NCBI GenBank assembly: GCA_023548195.1
Contig: JAJHZJ010000014.1
Coordinates: 16,220,718-16,284,717, forward strand
Length of the DNA: 64,000 nucleotides
Source: Bettongia penicillata ogilbyi
Taxonomy: Eukaryota; Chordata; Mammalia; Diprotodontia; Potoroidae
Reading direction: 5' to 3'
Below the pieces are notes generated by a model. That model had not been told where the DNA came from. It ran no database searches and saw only the letters and a program-made list of their open reading frames with translations. Of this stretch, positions 45,501 to 48,249 are shown piece after piece (the stretch's first letter is position 1; each line of letters opens with the position of its first letter). Position numbers and translations under genes: made by a program.

Positions 45501-46211
45501 CTAACTAATGCTATAAGAATTCCCCCAGTATCTCCACTGTTACCCCAATCAGGAAGCTGAAGTAAATCTTATAGCTTACTGACTTTACAGCTTTGTACAG
45601 CTACAATGCCTACCATGAGTGGGGGGGAGGGGGTCCTGCTGCTTGAGGCCACATGACTGAGCTCAGAACAAATCCTTTAATTAAGGGGATTTGTTCTGTG
45701 AAGCTTGGGTTCAGTCAAAGGGCCGAACTTGAAGACCGAGAGTGACAACTTGCACCTCCTCTCCTCGGCACTTACTCCATGTTCCTTTTCTTTATGCTGA
45801 TAGTATACTATTTTTGCACAAAGTATTAAAGTACCGCATTAAGGGTGTACAGAACTGAAGACACACAAAAAGAAAGTGCAGGCACGAGGAGCTCGAGGGG
45901 CTCATCCACGGGAAGAGGGGAAAGCTATAAGCCGAATCCAGAGCATGTTTCCAGAGTTCGGGCCTCCAGCTACGAGCCGGCACGGCCCCTCTCTCGGAGC
46001 CGAGGAGGAGGAGGTGCGCCGCCAGGCCCTCGGGGGACGCACTTCATCCGAGGATCCTCAAGGGGCAAGATGCTAACAGGCCCCGGCCCCAACCGCTCCA
46101 GCGTGTCCTCTTACGTGTGCTTCGCATCCAGTCTAGGAGCGCGGGAAGGTCCCCGGGAGACACGGCTCCCAGAAGCGCCAACACGGAGCGCTGAGCGGAG
46201 GCCAAGTCCAT
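1137..46211 (-). CDS. Class I SAM-dependent methyltransferase, DOT1-like motifs, unnamed (8 exons, 301 aa)
   Basis: The coding sequence joins exons 46211-46115, 42670-42549, 39696-39558, 27766-27645, 25405-25295, 22085-21979, 3181-3091 and 1253-1137. This gives 906 nt, or 301 codons plus TAG. Every intron is GT-AG, all phases match and there is no internal stop. The order is a short N-terminal part; a Cys/His cluster (C98, C108, C111, H114); SAM motif [11 protein letters not shown] at 146-155; the acidic residue E174 in LHGVEIN; D202 in HHADICT; a motif-IV-like NNVFEYF at 219-225; and a strand ITVPSL near 250. The VNN-F pattern after motif I resembles the DOT1-type fold, so transfer of a methyl group from S-adenosylmethionine is likely. 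The substrate and cell location are unknown. No signal peptide or membrane segment is visible, so it is probably cytosolic or nuclear. It shares a CpG-island promoter with SRP54. I do not recognise the gene name. A possible ATTAAA poly(A) signal lies at 1084-1079. Confidence 0.9.
1572..1650. repeat. (AT)n microsatellite, about 39 units
   Basis: An uninterrupted run of alternating A and T about 79 bp long lies in intron 7 of the methyltransferase gene. The open frame crossing it is an artefact. Its length is likely polymorphic. Confidence 0.97.
1655..3085. repeat. Intron 7-6 sequence with MIR-type remnants
   Basis: Mostly plain AT-rich intron. Decayed MIR/CORE-SINE pieces are suggested near 2130-2245 (ATGATTTGCCAAAGATCA) and 2690-2800. 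Nothing coding is seen apart from the boundary of exon 7. Confidence 0.35.
3091..3181 (-). CDS. Methyltransferase exon 7 (residues 233-263)
   Basis: The acceptor is TGTATTTCAG and the donor GTTTGT. The exon encodes [20 protein letters not shown], then [10 protein letters not shown]. The basic turn [11 protein letters not shown] is the usual late strand of a class I methyltransferase, where the chain notes the end of catalysis (the GG-x-hydrophobic strand in relatives). The open frame runs on past both splice sites by chance. Confidence 0.9.
3425..3800 (+). repeat. Mammal-wide dispersed repeat fragment
   Basis: The segment shows the familiar run AGTGCTAGGGATA, CTCAGGAAGCTCACAGTCTA and GCTTCCTGTAGAAGG, seen again near 29250, 47090, 47900, 51700, 57200 and 60300. 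I cannot assign a family name from memory with confidence. Confidence 0.5.
3840..5262 (+). mobile_element. L2 LINE, 3' part with degenerate reverse transcriptase
   Basis: The order matches the L2 3' half. The reverse-transcriptase region CTCCTTGACTTCTCTGCAA comes first, then the active-site region TCTGCTGATGATTCTCAAAC (the A-D-D of Y-A-D-D), followed by CCTACAGGAGCAAATACAAA. The 3' tail has GGTACCTGGCACATAGTAGG and ACAAATGCTTACTGACTGA. Many stops and indels show it is long dead. Short open frames inside it are not genes. Confidence 0.75.
5265..7375 (+). mobile_element. Old L1/HAL1, 5' region and ORF1 remnant
   Basis: The decayed copy runs in the plus direction. The frame at 6746-6982 ends in [18 protein letters not shown], the characteristic C-terminal end of the marsupial L1 ORF1 RNA-binding protein. 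It is followed by the purine-rich region normally found after ORF1 (ATTCTAACATGGGGAAATGATG). A CA microsatellite closes it. Confidence 0.65.
7377..7482. repeat. (CA)n microsatellite with GAA-type interruptions
   Basis: About 106 bp of CA repeats have CGAACA interruptions near the left end and about 35 pure units at the right. Both strands appear open only because of the repeat. Confidence 0.97.
7490..8040. other. Unassigned intron sequence
   Basis: No coding pattern, tandem repeat or transposon that I can recognise. It separates two plus-strand L1/HAL1 ORF1 remnants and may be an insertion between or after them. Confidence 0.3.
8040..8870 (+). mobile_element. Second L1/HAL1 ORF1 3' end and post-ORF1 region
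   Basis: The piece GGGGGAAAAAGGGACCTTTAATG followed by TTTCTGATAGAAAGACCAGA repeats the ORF1 C-terminus seen at 6900-6980. It is followed by the same purine-rich stretch (TATTCTAATATGGGGAGATG). It is an independent, diverged copy in the same orientation. Confidence 0.6.
8890..9250 (+). mobile_element. L1 ORF2 C-terminus and 3' UTR fragment
   Basis: The sequence GGAAATGACTGAACAAGTTATGG, then the TGTGCTGTAAGAAAGGATGAA and GAAGCAGGAGAACAATTTAT region, is the 3' end of marsupial L1 ORF2. It continues into a 3' UTR with TTTTTGGATATGGTCAGTGTGG. It is heavily mutated. Confidence 0.6.
9370..9820 (+). mobile_element. L1 ORF1 coiled-coil remnant
   Basis: The stretch ATGAGAACAGAAATGAGAGC through GTAGAGATAATTAAAAATCATTG reads as the coiled coil and the RRM start of L1 ORF1 with several stops. 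A run of 15 A interrupts it near 9750. Confidence 0.55.
9821..10045 (+). mobile_element. Mon-1-type tRNA-derived CORE-SINE
   Basis: It opens GGTAGCACAGTGGGATAGCA and continues with GGAGTCAGGAAAACCTGAGTTCAAATC (tRNA-like head with B-box). The CORE follows with GGGCAAGTCACTTAAC and TTTCCTCATATGTAAAGTGAGG. This is the standard marsupial layout. No flanking duplication was checked. Confidence 0.85.
10360..10890 (+). mobile_element. L1 inter-ORF region fragment
   Basis: The purine-rich sequence contains AAACTGGTCAAAAAAACACA, CAGTTGGGTACAGAAATGCA and GATGGAGGGAAACACAGTTAATAA. It resembles the spacer after ORF1 of marsupial L1 elements. It is broken and non-coding. Confidence 0.5.
10890..11450 (-). 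mobile_element. Stand-alone copy of an APE-LINE 5' unit / non-autonomous element
   Basis: The segment GTCAAGAAGACTGGTGATG through TGAATACCCCATTAACAC is clearly related to 18590-19015, the upstream part of the minus-strand endonuclease LINE. The left part (TTCTTGAAAAGGACCAGTGACATC) resembles the ends of the 600-bp family at 32.4 and 37.4 kb. No LINE coding body is attached. Confidence 0.5.
11460..12140 (+). mobile_element. Old L1 ORF2 fragment (target of the HAL1 insertion)
   Basis: Matches to L1 ORF2 include GGTGGTAATCAGAATCTCAGAC, GGTCAAAGGATATGAATAGAAG, CAGCCATTCTGGAAAGCAGTTTAG and GAACATGAATGTAATGGAATA. The element resumes after the HAL1 at 15069, where the ORF2 end and 3' UTR follow. Confidence 0.75.
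12613..12756 (+). repeat. 72-bp tandem duplication in the HAL1 5' UTR
   Basis: Two copies begin CCATTACCGAAGG (12613) and CCATTACTGAGGG (12685). Each continues GTCTCTGCATAAA, GAGGGAACTGAGCCTGGGAG and GGCCCTGCCCCCACC. The period is 72 bp and the copies differ at several positions. The unit lies between the element's start and ORF1. Confidence 0.9.
12897..13967 (+). pseudogene. HAL1 ORF1p, one premature stop
   Basis: The frame starts [20 protein letters not shown] and runs 243 codons to TAA at 13626-13628. The same frame then continues open to 13967, so a single nonsense change interrupts a 356-codon protein. Residues about 45-175 form a heptad coiled coil for trimerisation. The RRM begins near [14 protein letters not shown]. 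The C-terminal domain, with [14 protein letters not shown] and ending [16 protein letters not shown], lies after the stop. The protein is an RNA chaperone that packages L1/HAL1 RNA in cytoplasmic particles. With the stop, the RNA-binding end is lost. Confidence 0.88.
14103..14162. repeat. CA/TG tract with alternating purine-pyrimidine CG steps
   Basis: CA repeats pass into GTATACGCGTGTGCGCACAC and then ACGT. The tract alternates purine and pyrimidine almost throughout, so it could adopt Z-DNA. It lies in the HAL1 region after ORF1. Confidence 0.85.
15069..15338 (+). mobile_element. Continuation of the old L1: ORF2 end and 3' UTR
   Basis: Continues from 12140 across the HAL1. It includes GATGCAAAGTAAAGTGAGCAG, AACAATAATGTAAAGATCAAC and CACCTCCTGAAAGAGACTG, ending with CATTTTTGGACAGGGATCA. 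Removal of the HAL1 and one duplication rejoins the element. Confidence 0.7.
15340..16215 (-). mobile_element. L1 with 5' inversion (twin priming)
   Basis: 15340-15590 is the L1 3' end in minus orientation, with a T-rich end at the left and TCAGACTCCATCAGCTCTTTC inside. 15590-16215 is ORF2 C-terminal sequence in plus orientation (a frame starting [19 protein letters not shown] and AACTGGGGAATGGCTGAATGA). In L1 coordinates the two pieces are nearly adjacent, missing only a few dozen bases, with the inverted piece upstream of the 3' piece. Confidence 0.6.
16319..16783 (+). mobile_element. Solo LTR, unidentified marsupial ERV family
   Basis: About 465 bp begins TGTAATGGGG and ends CGCATAACA (TG...CA). 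It carries AATAAA in the 3' third (TCTAAATAAATATTTTGG). It is homologous to 54875-54428 on the opposite strand, which supports the edges. No internal retroviral genes lie beside it, and no clean target-site duplication is seen, so it is old. Confidence 0.6.
16900..18290 (-). mobile_element. APE-endonuclease LINE (RTE-like), 5' coding part, decayed
   Basis: Read on the minus strand, a broken frame gives [40 protein letters not shown] and [11 protein letters not shown], the typical AP-endonuclease domain of a LINE. Further downstream is [13 protein letters not shown], of the linker before the reverse transcriptase. Stops and frameshifts are frequent. The reverse-transcriptase region is absent, replaced near 16.9 kb. 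The exact clade is uncertain. Confidence 0.65.
18290..19015 (-). mobile_element. Upstream (5' UTR-like) unit of the same LINE
   Basis: The sequence continues directly upstream of the endonuclease frame. The part 18590-19015 is homologous to the stand-alone copy at 11035-11450 in the same orientation (shared GGAACAAATTGTTCTCAT, GAAGTCTTC and ATGCTTGGGGTAGA). It has no open frame of note. Confidence 0.5.
19060..19880 (+). repeat. Long dispersed mammalian repeat, copy A
   Basis: The segment includes CAATGTCACAGGTTGTAGAAA, GGATGGTAGGATCAAGTGAGGG, GGCCATCTCTTCATCTGAGACAGG and GGTGCCATGGGAGGCTTTAG. It is related to 41480-42225, so it is a repeat and not a gene. I cannot name the family. Confidence 0.5.
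19880..20620. other. Unique-looking AT-rich intron
   Basis: No coding, tandem or transposon pattern recognised in methyltransferase intron 6, beyond A/T-rich runs around 20280-20400. Confidence 0.35.
20620..21660 (-). mobile_element. L1 3' end with ORF2 C-terminus
   Basis: On the minus strand the frame 21573-21262 reads [20 protein letters not shown] and later [18 protein letters not shown], the conserved C-terminal tail of marsupial L1 ORF2. The 3' UTR lies at the left. It is 5'-truncated near 21660, about 320 bp from methyltransferase exon 6. Confidence 0.75.
21979..22085 (-). CDS. Methyltransferase exon 6 (residues 198-232), motif IV-like NNVF
   Basis: The acceptor is GATCTTCAG and the donor GTATGC. 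The exon encodes [13 protein letters not shown] and then [15 protein letters not shown]. The asparagine pair followed by V-F sits where DOT1 has its NN-F motif, next to the active site. It ends after two bases of an Arg codon that exon 7 completes across an 18.8 kb intron. A minus-strand L1 begins about 400 bp away. Confidence 0.9.
22090..23600. other. Unassigned intron 5 sequence
   Basis: Mostly plain intron between exons 5 and 6. A block at 22680-23070 (GTACTGGGACAAAGTGGCTC, CAGGAGACACCTAAAATGAGG) vaguely resembles 52550-52890, so a shared unnamed repeat is possible. No coding evidence. Confidence 0.3.
23616..23822 (+). mobile_element. tRNA-derived CORE-SINE
   Basis: GGAAAACTTGAGTTCAAATT is the tRNA-like B-box segment and GACCCTGGGCAAGTCAC opens the CORE part. 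The tail has ATGAAATGGGGATAATAATA and ATGTATAAAGTACTTTACA. It is inserted in or beside L2. Confidence 0.8.
24532..24574. repeat. (CA)n microsatellite
   Basis: A short, nearly pure CA run of about 20 units inside the L2 fragment. Confidence 0.95.
24681..24875 (+). mobile_element. tRNA-derived CORE-SINE
   Basis: The head GGAAGTTAGATGGTGTAGTA, then CTCAGTTCAAATCTAGCCTCAG, GGGCAAGTAATTAAAACTCTG and CAGTTTCCTCAACTATAAAAT identify it. It splits the L2 copy. Confidence 0.8.
25295..25405 (-). CDS. Methyltransferase exon 5 (residues 161-197)
   Basis: The acceptor is TTATTTTAG and the donor GTATTC. This 111-nt exon is phase 0 at both ends. It encodes the helix after motif I and the second strand with its acidic residue (LHGVEIN, E174), expected to contact the ribose of the cofactor. 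The next helix, [14 protein letters not shown], follows. Confidence 0.9.
25695..25860 (+). mobile_element. MIR/CORE-SINE remnant
   Basis: The motifs ATGTGATCCTAGGGAAGTCACTTAA and the preceding tRNA-like segment mark a diverged CORE-SINE in intron 4. Confidence 0.55.
26120..26205 (+). mobile_element. RTE-type SINE 3' tail fragment
   Basis: AAAACCCCATGAACAGTAGG then GTCATGAAAGTCAGACACAACTGAAC is the tail shared by marsupial SINEs and RTE LINEs. The same tail ends the RTE element at 38.6 kb. Confidence 0.55.
26270..26760 (+). mobile_element. Two CORE-SINE / MIR-type fragments
   Basis: 26270-26400 shows AGATTCAAATATTACACCTGGC and a later CORE-like segment. 26646-26760 has GCATTTATAAAGTGCTTTACAAATG and TACTATTATTAATGTCCATTTACAGATG, the second common SINE layout. 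Both are diverged. Confidence 0.55.
27300..27430 (+). mobile_element. CORE-SINE fragment
   Basis: TGTGTGACCTTGGGCAAGCTACTTAAC and CCTCAGTTTCCTCATTATAAAATC are the CORE segment, lacking the tRNA head. It lies about 220 bp from exon 4. Confidence 0.65.
27645..27766 (-). CDS. Methyltransferase exon 4 (residues 120-160), SAM motif I
   Basis: The acceptor is ATTCTTCAG and the donor GTAAAG. The exon carries [20 protein letters not shown] and then [15 protein letters not shown], the first beta strand and glycine loop that bind S-adenosylmethionine. The D-V-G-S-x-x-G form is close to that of DOT1-like enzymes. It lies after the 11.8 kb intron 3. Confidence 0.9.
27985..28435 (+). mobile_element. MIR-type SINE followed by a Mon-1-type SINE
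   Basis: 27985-28205 carries TTTCACAGATGAGGAAGTTAAAG and CACACAACTAATAAATG (MIR/THER layout). 28207-28435 carries GGGCCTAGAGTCAGAATACCTGAGTTCAAATCC and GGCAAGTAACTTAAC (Mon-1 layout), then a TAA-rich run. Confidence 0.75.
28735..28865 (+). mobile_element. CORE-SINE fragment
   Basis: Contains TTCTTGGCCTCAGCTTTCC, TCTGTAAAATAAGGGGAC and a TTCCAGCTCTAAATCTATG end, as in MIR-type copies. Confidence 0.55.
29338..29590 (+). mobile_element. Full tRNA-SINE with RTE-type tail
   Basis: The head GGCAGCTAGGTGGCACAGTG and ACTGGGCTTGGAATCAGGAAG lead to the CORE (TGTGTGACCCTGCACAAGTCAC). The tail is AAGGAAATGGCAAACCACGA then GTCATAGAGACAGACAAGACTGA, the RTE-type 3' end. It shows how this SINE group could borrow LINE machinery. 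Confidence 0.8.
29880..30750 (+). pseudogene. Processed retrocopy of an unidentified mRNA
   Basis: Two overlapping frames show protein-like sequence. The first includes [18 protein letters not shown] and the second [20 protein letters not shown] followed by [17 protein letters not shown] frameshift near 30030 and later stops break the reading frame. There are no introns. AATAAA signals lie at 30659 and 30720, the second followed by an A-rich stretch like a decayed poly(A) tail. It sits in intron 3 of the methyltransferase gene, opposite in orientation. I do not recognise the parent gene. Confidence 0.55.
31885..32490 (+). repeat. 600-bp dispersed repeat, copy 1
   Basis: Begins near CCCCACATATGGGGTTACC and ends near CCTCTTAAAAAATGAAGGACAA. 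On the reverse strand it matches 37355-37910 along most of its length, for example GCATCCTGGGCCACCTCTAG against CTGGAGATGGCCTAGGATGC. It interrupts the L1. I cannot name the family. Confidence 0.65.
33130..33190. repeat. TG/TA repeat with inverted-repeat character
   Basis: TGTATGTGTGTGTGTGTATG is followed by ACACACATACATATATGTATATACATACA, so the right half can pair with the left. It lies within the L1. Confidence 0.75.
35430..36300. other. Unassigned block, possibly LTR-like
   Basis: Within this non-coding stretch a TATAAAAG box at 36018 follows a promoter-like region and a purine/pyrimidine-mixed sequence. It resembles an LTR in texture, but I see no family match or clean ends. Confidence 0.2.
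36310..36590 (+). mobile_element. MIR/THER-type SINE
   Basis: The order AAGTGCCAGGCACTATGCTAAGC, CCCATTTAACAAAGGAGGATGAGGC, AGTTAAGTGACTTGTCCACAATC, then TTTGAATTCAGGTCCTC matches the common mammalian-wide layout. Confidence 0.65.
37355..37910 (-). repeat. 600-bp dispersed repeat, copy 2, inserted in the RTE element
   Basis: Reverse-complement partner of 31885-32490. It begins near the 37910 side and ends with TTTGTTCTCAAAGAGGACC on the 37355 side. It breaks the RTE element, so it arrived later. Confidence 0.65.
37905..38036 (+). repeat. Purine-only GGGA/GGAA tract
   Basis: About 130 bases are almost entirely A and G, with many GGGG and GGGA runs (for example GGGATGGGGGGAAGGAATGG). Such tracts can form triplex or G-quadruplex structures. 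It adjoins the 600-bp repeat inside the RTE element. Confidence 0.9.
38680..39260 (-). mobile_element. L1 ORF1, minus strand
   Basis: Pyrimidine-rich on the plus strand, so glutamate/lysine-rich on the minus strand. It carries the N-terminal coiled-coil pattern of L1 ORF1 (complement of CTTCTTTTTCTAAGCCATTAA). It is probably the 5' part of the element at 30.9-35.4 kb, separated by later insertions. Two T-runs near 38805 and 38885 are noted. Confidence 0.5.
39558..39696 (-). CDS. Methyltransferase exon 3 (residues 74-119), Cys/His cluster
   Basis: The acceptor is CTCTTCAG and the donor GTAGGT. The exon encodes [20 protein letters not shown] and then a cluster with C98, C108, C111 and H114 (core [10 protein letters not shown]). 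The spacing Cys-x9-Cys-x2-Cys-x2-His suggests a small metal-binding knuckle, but this is inference. A second GT (GTAGAC) lies four bases further on; the first one keeps the phase with exon 4. Confidence 0.88.
39905..40170 (+). mobile_element. Mon-1-type CORE-SINE
   Basis: GAGGCAGCTAGGTGGTACAA, GGCCTAAAGTCAGGAAGACC, GTTCAAATCCAACC, then TTAGTTTCTTCATCTGTAAAATGGGG and a 3' ACAATGCCTGGCACATCATAG give a nearly full copy. Confidence 0.85.
40440..40655 (+). mobile_element. L2 3' end
   Basis: ATTAGACTGTGAGCTCCTTGATG, TTGTATTCCCTGGTACTTAGG, ACAATGCCTGCCACACAGCAG and CTCAATAAATGTTTAGTGACTGAC form the classic L2 3' tail. Confidence 0.8.
40660..41300. other. Unassigned intron 2 sequence
   Basis: No coding, tandem or clear transposon pattern recognised. 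Some of it may be L2-like but I cannot align it with confidence. Confidence 0.3.
41310..41465 (+). mobile_element. CORE-SINE fragment
   Basis: GAGCACAGGCAAGTCACTTGAAC and GTAAAATTGGAATAATACTTGC are the CORE section and its 3' end, diverged. Confidence 0.6.
41480..42225 (+). repeat. Long dispersed mammalian repeat, copy B
   Basis: Shares order and content with 19060-19880: GGCTGGAAGCCAGATTGCAG, GGATGGTAGTATCCAGTAAGG and GAGGAATGGTAATGACTG. Copies of its left-hand portion recur near 47900, 49430, 51740 and 57300. Not a gene. Confidence 0.45.
42280..42425 (+). mobile_element. Diverged CORE-SINE
   Basis: ACACTTGAGCAAGTCACAAA, TATACTATAAAATACCCAAGG and the TCTCTTCCAATTATAAGTCTA end are typical of a decayed copy just downstream of exon 2. 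Confidence 0.45.
42549..42670 (-). CDS. Methyltransferase exon 2 (residues 33-73)
   Basis: The acceptor reads CTTTTTTAG and the donor GTAAAT. The exon encodes [16 protein letters not shown] through SEQAAIQK. It is acidic and probably helical, with no catalytic motif. The 122-nt length restores the phase left by exon 1. Local GC and codon use are ordinary, unlike the flanking repeats, and no transposon similarity is visible. Confidence 0.88.
42700..43985. other. Unassigned intron 1 sequence
   Basis: Simple AT-rich intron between exons 1 and 2. An AT-rich patch at 43290-43340 repeats AATATAATTATA. Short open frames show no recognisable protein. Confidence 0.3.
43990..44420 (+). mobile_element. 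L1 ORF2 end and 3' UTR fragment
   Basis: The sequence GAACTTGATATAGAGTGACG, GAAAGACCTGAGAACTTTGATC, the CACCTCCTAATTAGGAGGTAATAG part and TTTTGCTTGGTTGTCCTTATTTG follow the same order as the L1 3' ends at 9.1 and 15.2 kb. Confidence 0.5.
44945..45190 (-). mobile_element. Ancient L1 ORF1 fragment
   Basis: The minus-strand frame 45177-44947 contains [20 protein letters not shown] then VARIQG, a motif of the L1 ORF1 RRM/C-terminal region (compare [20 protein letters not shown] in the HAL1). It is short, alone and clearly old. Confidence 0.45.
45230..45475 (+). mobile_element. MIR-type SINE fragments
   Basis: AGGCCCAGAAAGATTAAGTGACTTGCC and TTGAATTCAGGTACAA mark one piece; GACAAAATAAAGGTCAGACA and CTAGTAAGAGCTAGG mark a second, overlapping one. 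Confidence 0.6.
45630..45750. mobile_element. Palindromic MITE, copy 1 (partial)
   Basis: CAGAACAAATCC is followed by TTTAATTAAGG and GGATTTGTTCTG, a perfect 12-bp inverted repeat. Outer parts (GCTTGAGGCCACATG and GTTCAGTCAAAGGGCC) match the copy at 50.6 kb. It lies about 100 bp from the CpG island. Confidence 0.65.
46115..46211 (-). CDS. Methyltransferase exon 1 (coding part, residues 1-32)
   Basis: The first in-frame ATG lies at 46211-46209 in a strong Kozak context (GAGATGG). It opens [15 protein letters not shown] and ends with MRST plus one base, followed by the donor GTAAGA. The exon is GC-rich and lies inside the CpG island, as expected for a promoter-proximal exon. An upstream in-frame GTG exists but there is no earlier ATG, so this start is preferred. 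The phase-1 end joins exon 2 to complete an Arg codon. Confidence 0.85.
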
Positions 46212-46654
46212 CTCCGGCCCCCGCGAAGCCGCTCGCCAGCGAGAGCGAGACACGGCCGGAAGAGGCGGGGCCTCGCCGGACGTCGCCCCGCCCCCTCACC
46301 CCGCCGGAACCCCGCCCCGCGGCTTGCAAAGTGGGCTTCCCCCGGGCCCCAGAGTCTCCGCCCCGGAGACCTCAGCCACCGCGGGTGCCAACGTGTTAGC
46401 TCCAGGACGGGACTTAAACCCGTCTTTTCTATATTTCTTTCCATCTTTTAGGAGGCCTCGGGGTTTTGCTCATTCGCCGCCTTCTGGGATCCGGTGAATT
46501 CCTGGCCTTCCATTTATACAGAAAAAGACCGTCATCATCTTTAGAAGCCGCCAAACGATCCAGATCCTTCCACGGAAGGTAAACATTCCAGATCTCTTCC
46601 AAGACTTGCCTCGAAGAGGGGGGAAAGAAGGGAGAGACAGCGTTGCCCCGGCAG

Positions 46655-46735
46655 CGGAAGTAAACCCTCTACCGGAAGGGGGGGCGGTGTTACAGGGAGT
46701 GATGACGTTTCTTCGTTAGCCGGAAGGTTCCGTGG
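46655..46735. promoter_or_regulatory. ETS / SP1 / CRE-like motif cluster
   Basis: Within 80 bp there are two CCGGAAG cores (ETS/GABPA type), a CGGAAG, a GGGGGCGG box (SP1 type) and TGATGACGTTT (CRE/ATF half-site). A further CCGGAAG lies near 46255. Such clusters mark TATA-less housekeeping promoters. Binding is inferred from sequence only. Confidence 0.5.
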
Positions 46736-46739
46736 TGGT

Positions 46740-46929
46740 TGTCGGGCTTCCAGCTGGTCCAGCCTGAGTGGGTTCTAGTCGGAGGGGCGGAGGGTCTCGT
46801 TCCCACTTTCCCTGTCGGGAAGTCGGGCGCTTATTGTTCGGTTTCTGCCTGTTCTGTCTCCGAGTATCTCTTCTTCCCGGGCGGAGCGGGGCGACTCCGG
46901 AGGCTGTGGCGTTCTCTCTGCCCGTCCAG
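46740..46929 (+). other. SRP54: Probable non-coding first exon of SRP54
   Basis: This GC-rich stretch lies just downstream of an ETS/SP1/CRE-like motif cluster and ends at a good donor, CCAG|GTCAGT, at 46929/46930. A 119-aa open frame crosses the donor but resembles no protein I know. The next supported coding exon in this direction begins SRP54, whose gene has a non-coding first exon in other mammals as I recall. The transcription start is not seen directly, so the left edge is a guess. Confidence 0.5.
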
Positions 46930-46989
46930 GTCAGTGCTGGTTCTTCTCGTTCCTCTGACCACTGAAGGGAGGCCTGGGGAGACGAAGGG

Positions 46990-47630
46990 AGCCCGGCATC
47001 CGCTAACCAGCGCTTGGATTAGCGACACTGTGGAGGAGGGAAGGACTGAGGCTGCTACTCAGCGTCAGTCTGTCATTCACCTCACAAGCTTTTATTAAGC
47101 ATCCACCACGCATCAGGTGCTGGGCCAGGCATTGGCAGTGGAAAGCTGTAAACTGGAACAGTGCCTGCTCTTAAGGAGTTTAGAGTTCCTGAGGGTGAGG
47201 GGAGGAGTGTAACCAATTTTCATCGAAAGAAATATGTATGTGTAATATATGTGTCTACGTATGTAAATGTACACGTGTACCTATATATGCACATACATTT
47301 CTAAGTATATTATTGTAAGTTTCAGGAGGAAGACACGTGTAATATAGAGTGACATGAGGATTGTCAGAGGAATGGGACTTATATGGATACGTATGAGGAA
47401 AGGGAGATTGTTAAGGGATTTTTTGGTCTAGGCAGCTAATGACTTGGAATCACAGGGATTCTGGGTATATAGAGCGATAGGTTGTCATTTTCTTCAAAGA
47501 AACAACGGTGATGACTGGCCCTAGGGACCAGACCTGCTTCAGCTTCACATCTCATCTAGCCATGCACCTTGGCTGTTTCACCTTCTGCTTTCCTCCCAGC
47601 TTCCCAGAACAAAACTCGTTTTTCTAGTTA
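46990..47630 (+). repeat. SRP54 intron 1 start, dispersed-repeat pieces and TG/TA-rich patch
   Basis: AAGCATCCACCACGCATCAGGTGCTGGGCCAGG and GAGTTTAGAGTTCCTGAGGG match the repeat at 3.4 kb. A TATG/TATA-rich patch follows at 47230-47300. The rest shows nothing recognisable. Confidence 0.45.
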
Positions 47631-48150
47631 TGTCTTCCTTTTCTGTGTGGCGTTCTCATGTGACAATATAAGGTCCTTGAAACCAAAGCCTGTCCGTTTA
47701 AAAAAAAAAAAAGTTTTTGTATTCCTAGTGCCTGATACGTAGTAGATGCTTAATAAATTCTTTCATTCATTCACAATCACTCAAAGGAGATTAACAATCG
47801 TTCAGACATTCAATAAGCATTTATTAAGGACCTACTAGGTCTAGGCCCTGAGTGTACAAGGAAAAAAAGGACATATGCTTATGTTTAATAGGTAAAAATG
47901 ACCTGTACTTTAGGGAGGTTCAGAAACACTTAACCTACTGTGAGAAAGGCCTCTTGTAGGAGCCTTGAAGGGAGATAGGGATTCCAAGAGGTAGAGGTAA
48001 GAAGGGAGGTCATTGCAGGCATAGGGGACAGCATCTGCAGAAGAGGCAGGAGATGGAATGTGGGGAGCAGCCAGTAGGATAATTTGGATGGAATATAGGG
48101 AGAATTTGTGTGAAATCAGTTGAGAAAAATGGGAAAAAGCTCAATTTTTT
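47630..48150 (+). mobile_element. L2 3' tail and dispersed-repeat fragment
   Basis: 47700-47770 has TTGTATTCCTAGTGCCTGATACGTAGTAGATGC, an L2 end. 47880-48130 continues with GGCCTCTTGTAGGAGCCTTG and AGGCAGGAGATGGAATGTG, part of the long dispersed repeat. Confidence 0.55.
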
Positions 48151-48249
48151 TAAAAGTTTGTTTTGGTTTTTTACATCACACACACTTCGCAGTATGTCCA
48201 TTCTGTTTTCTGAGAGGCCAGTGGTTCTTTTATAGCATGTAATAGTTCT

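Larger units (their letters stand above)
45870..46990. promoter_or_regulatory. CpG island, bidirectional promoter
   Basis: About 1.1 kb is strikingly rich in G, C and CpG against an AT-rich background. It covers exon 1 of the minus-strand methyltransferase and the presumed first exon of plus-strand SRP54, with about 530 bp between the methyltransferase ATG and the SRP54 exon. No TATA box is evident. This is the usual architecture for two constitutively expressed, divergently transcribed genes. Confidence 0.85.

Noticed and set aside
45845..46399. 184-aa plus-strand open frame in the CpG island
   Set aside because: It lies antisense to methyltransferase exon 1 and its length reflects high GC. 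Composition is dominated by Pro, Arg and Ser, with no recognisable domain.
46739..47098. 119-aa plus-strand open frame over SRP54 exon 1
   Set aside because: It runs through the likely splice donor at 46929 and into a dispersed repeat, and resembles no known protein.
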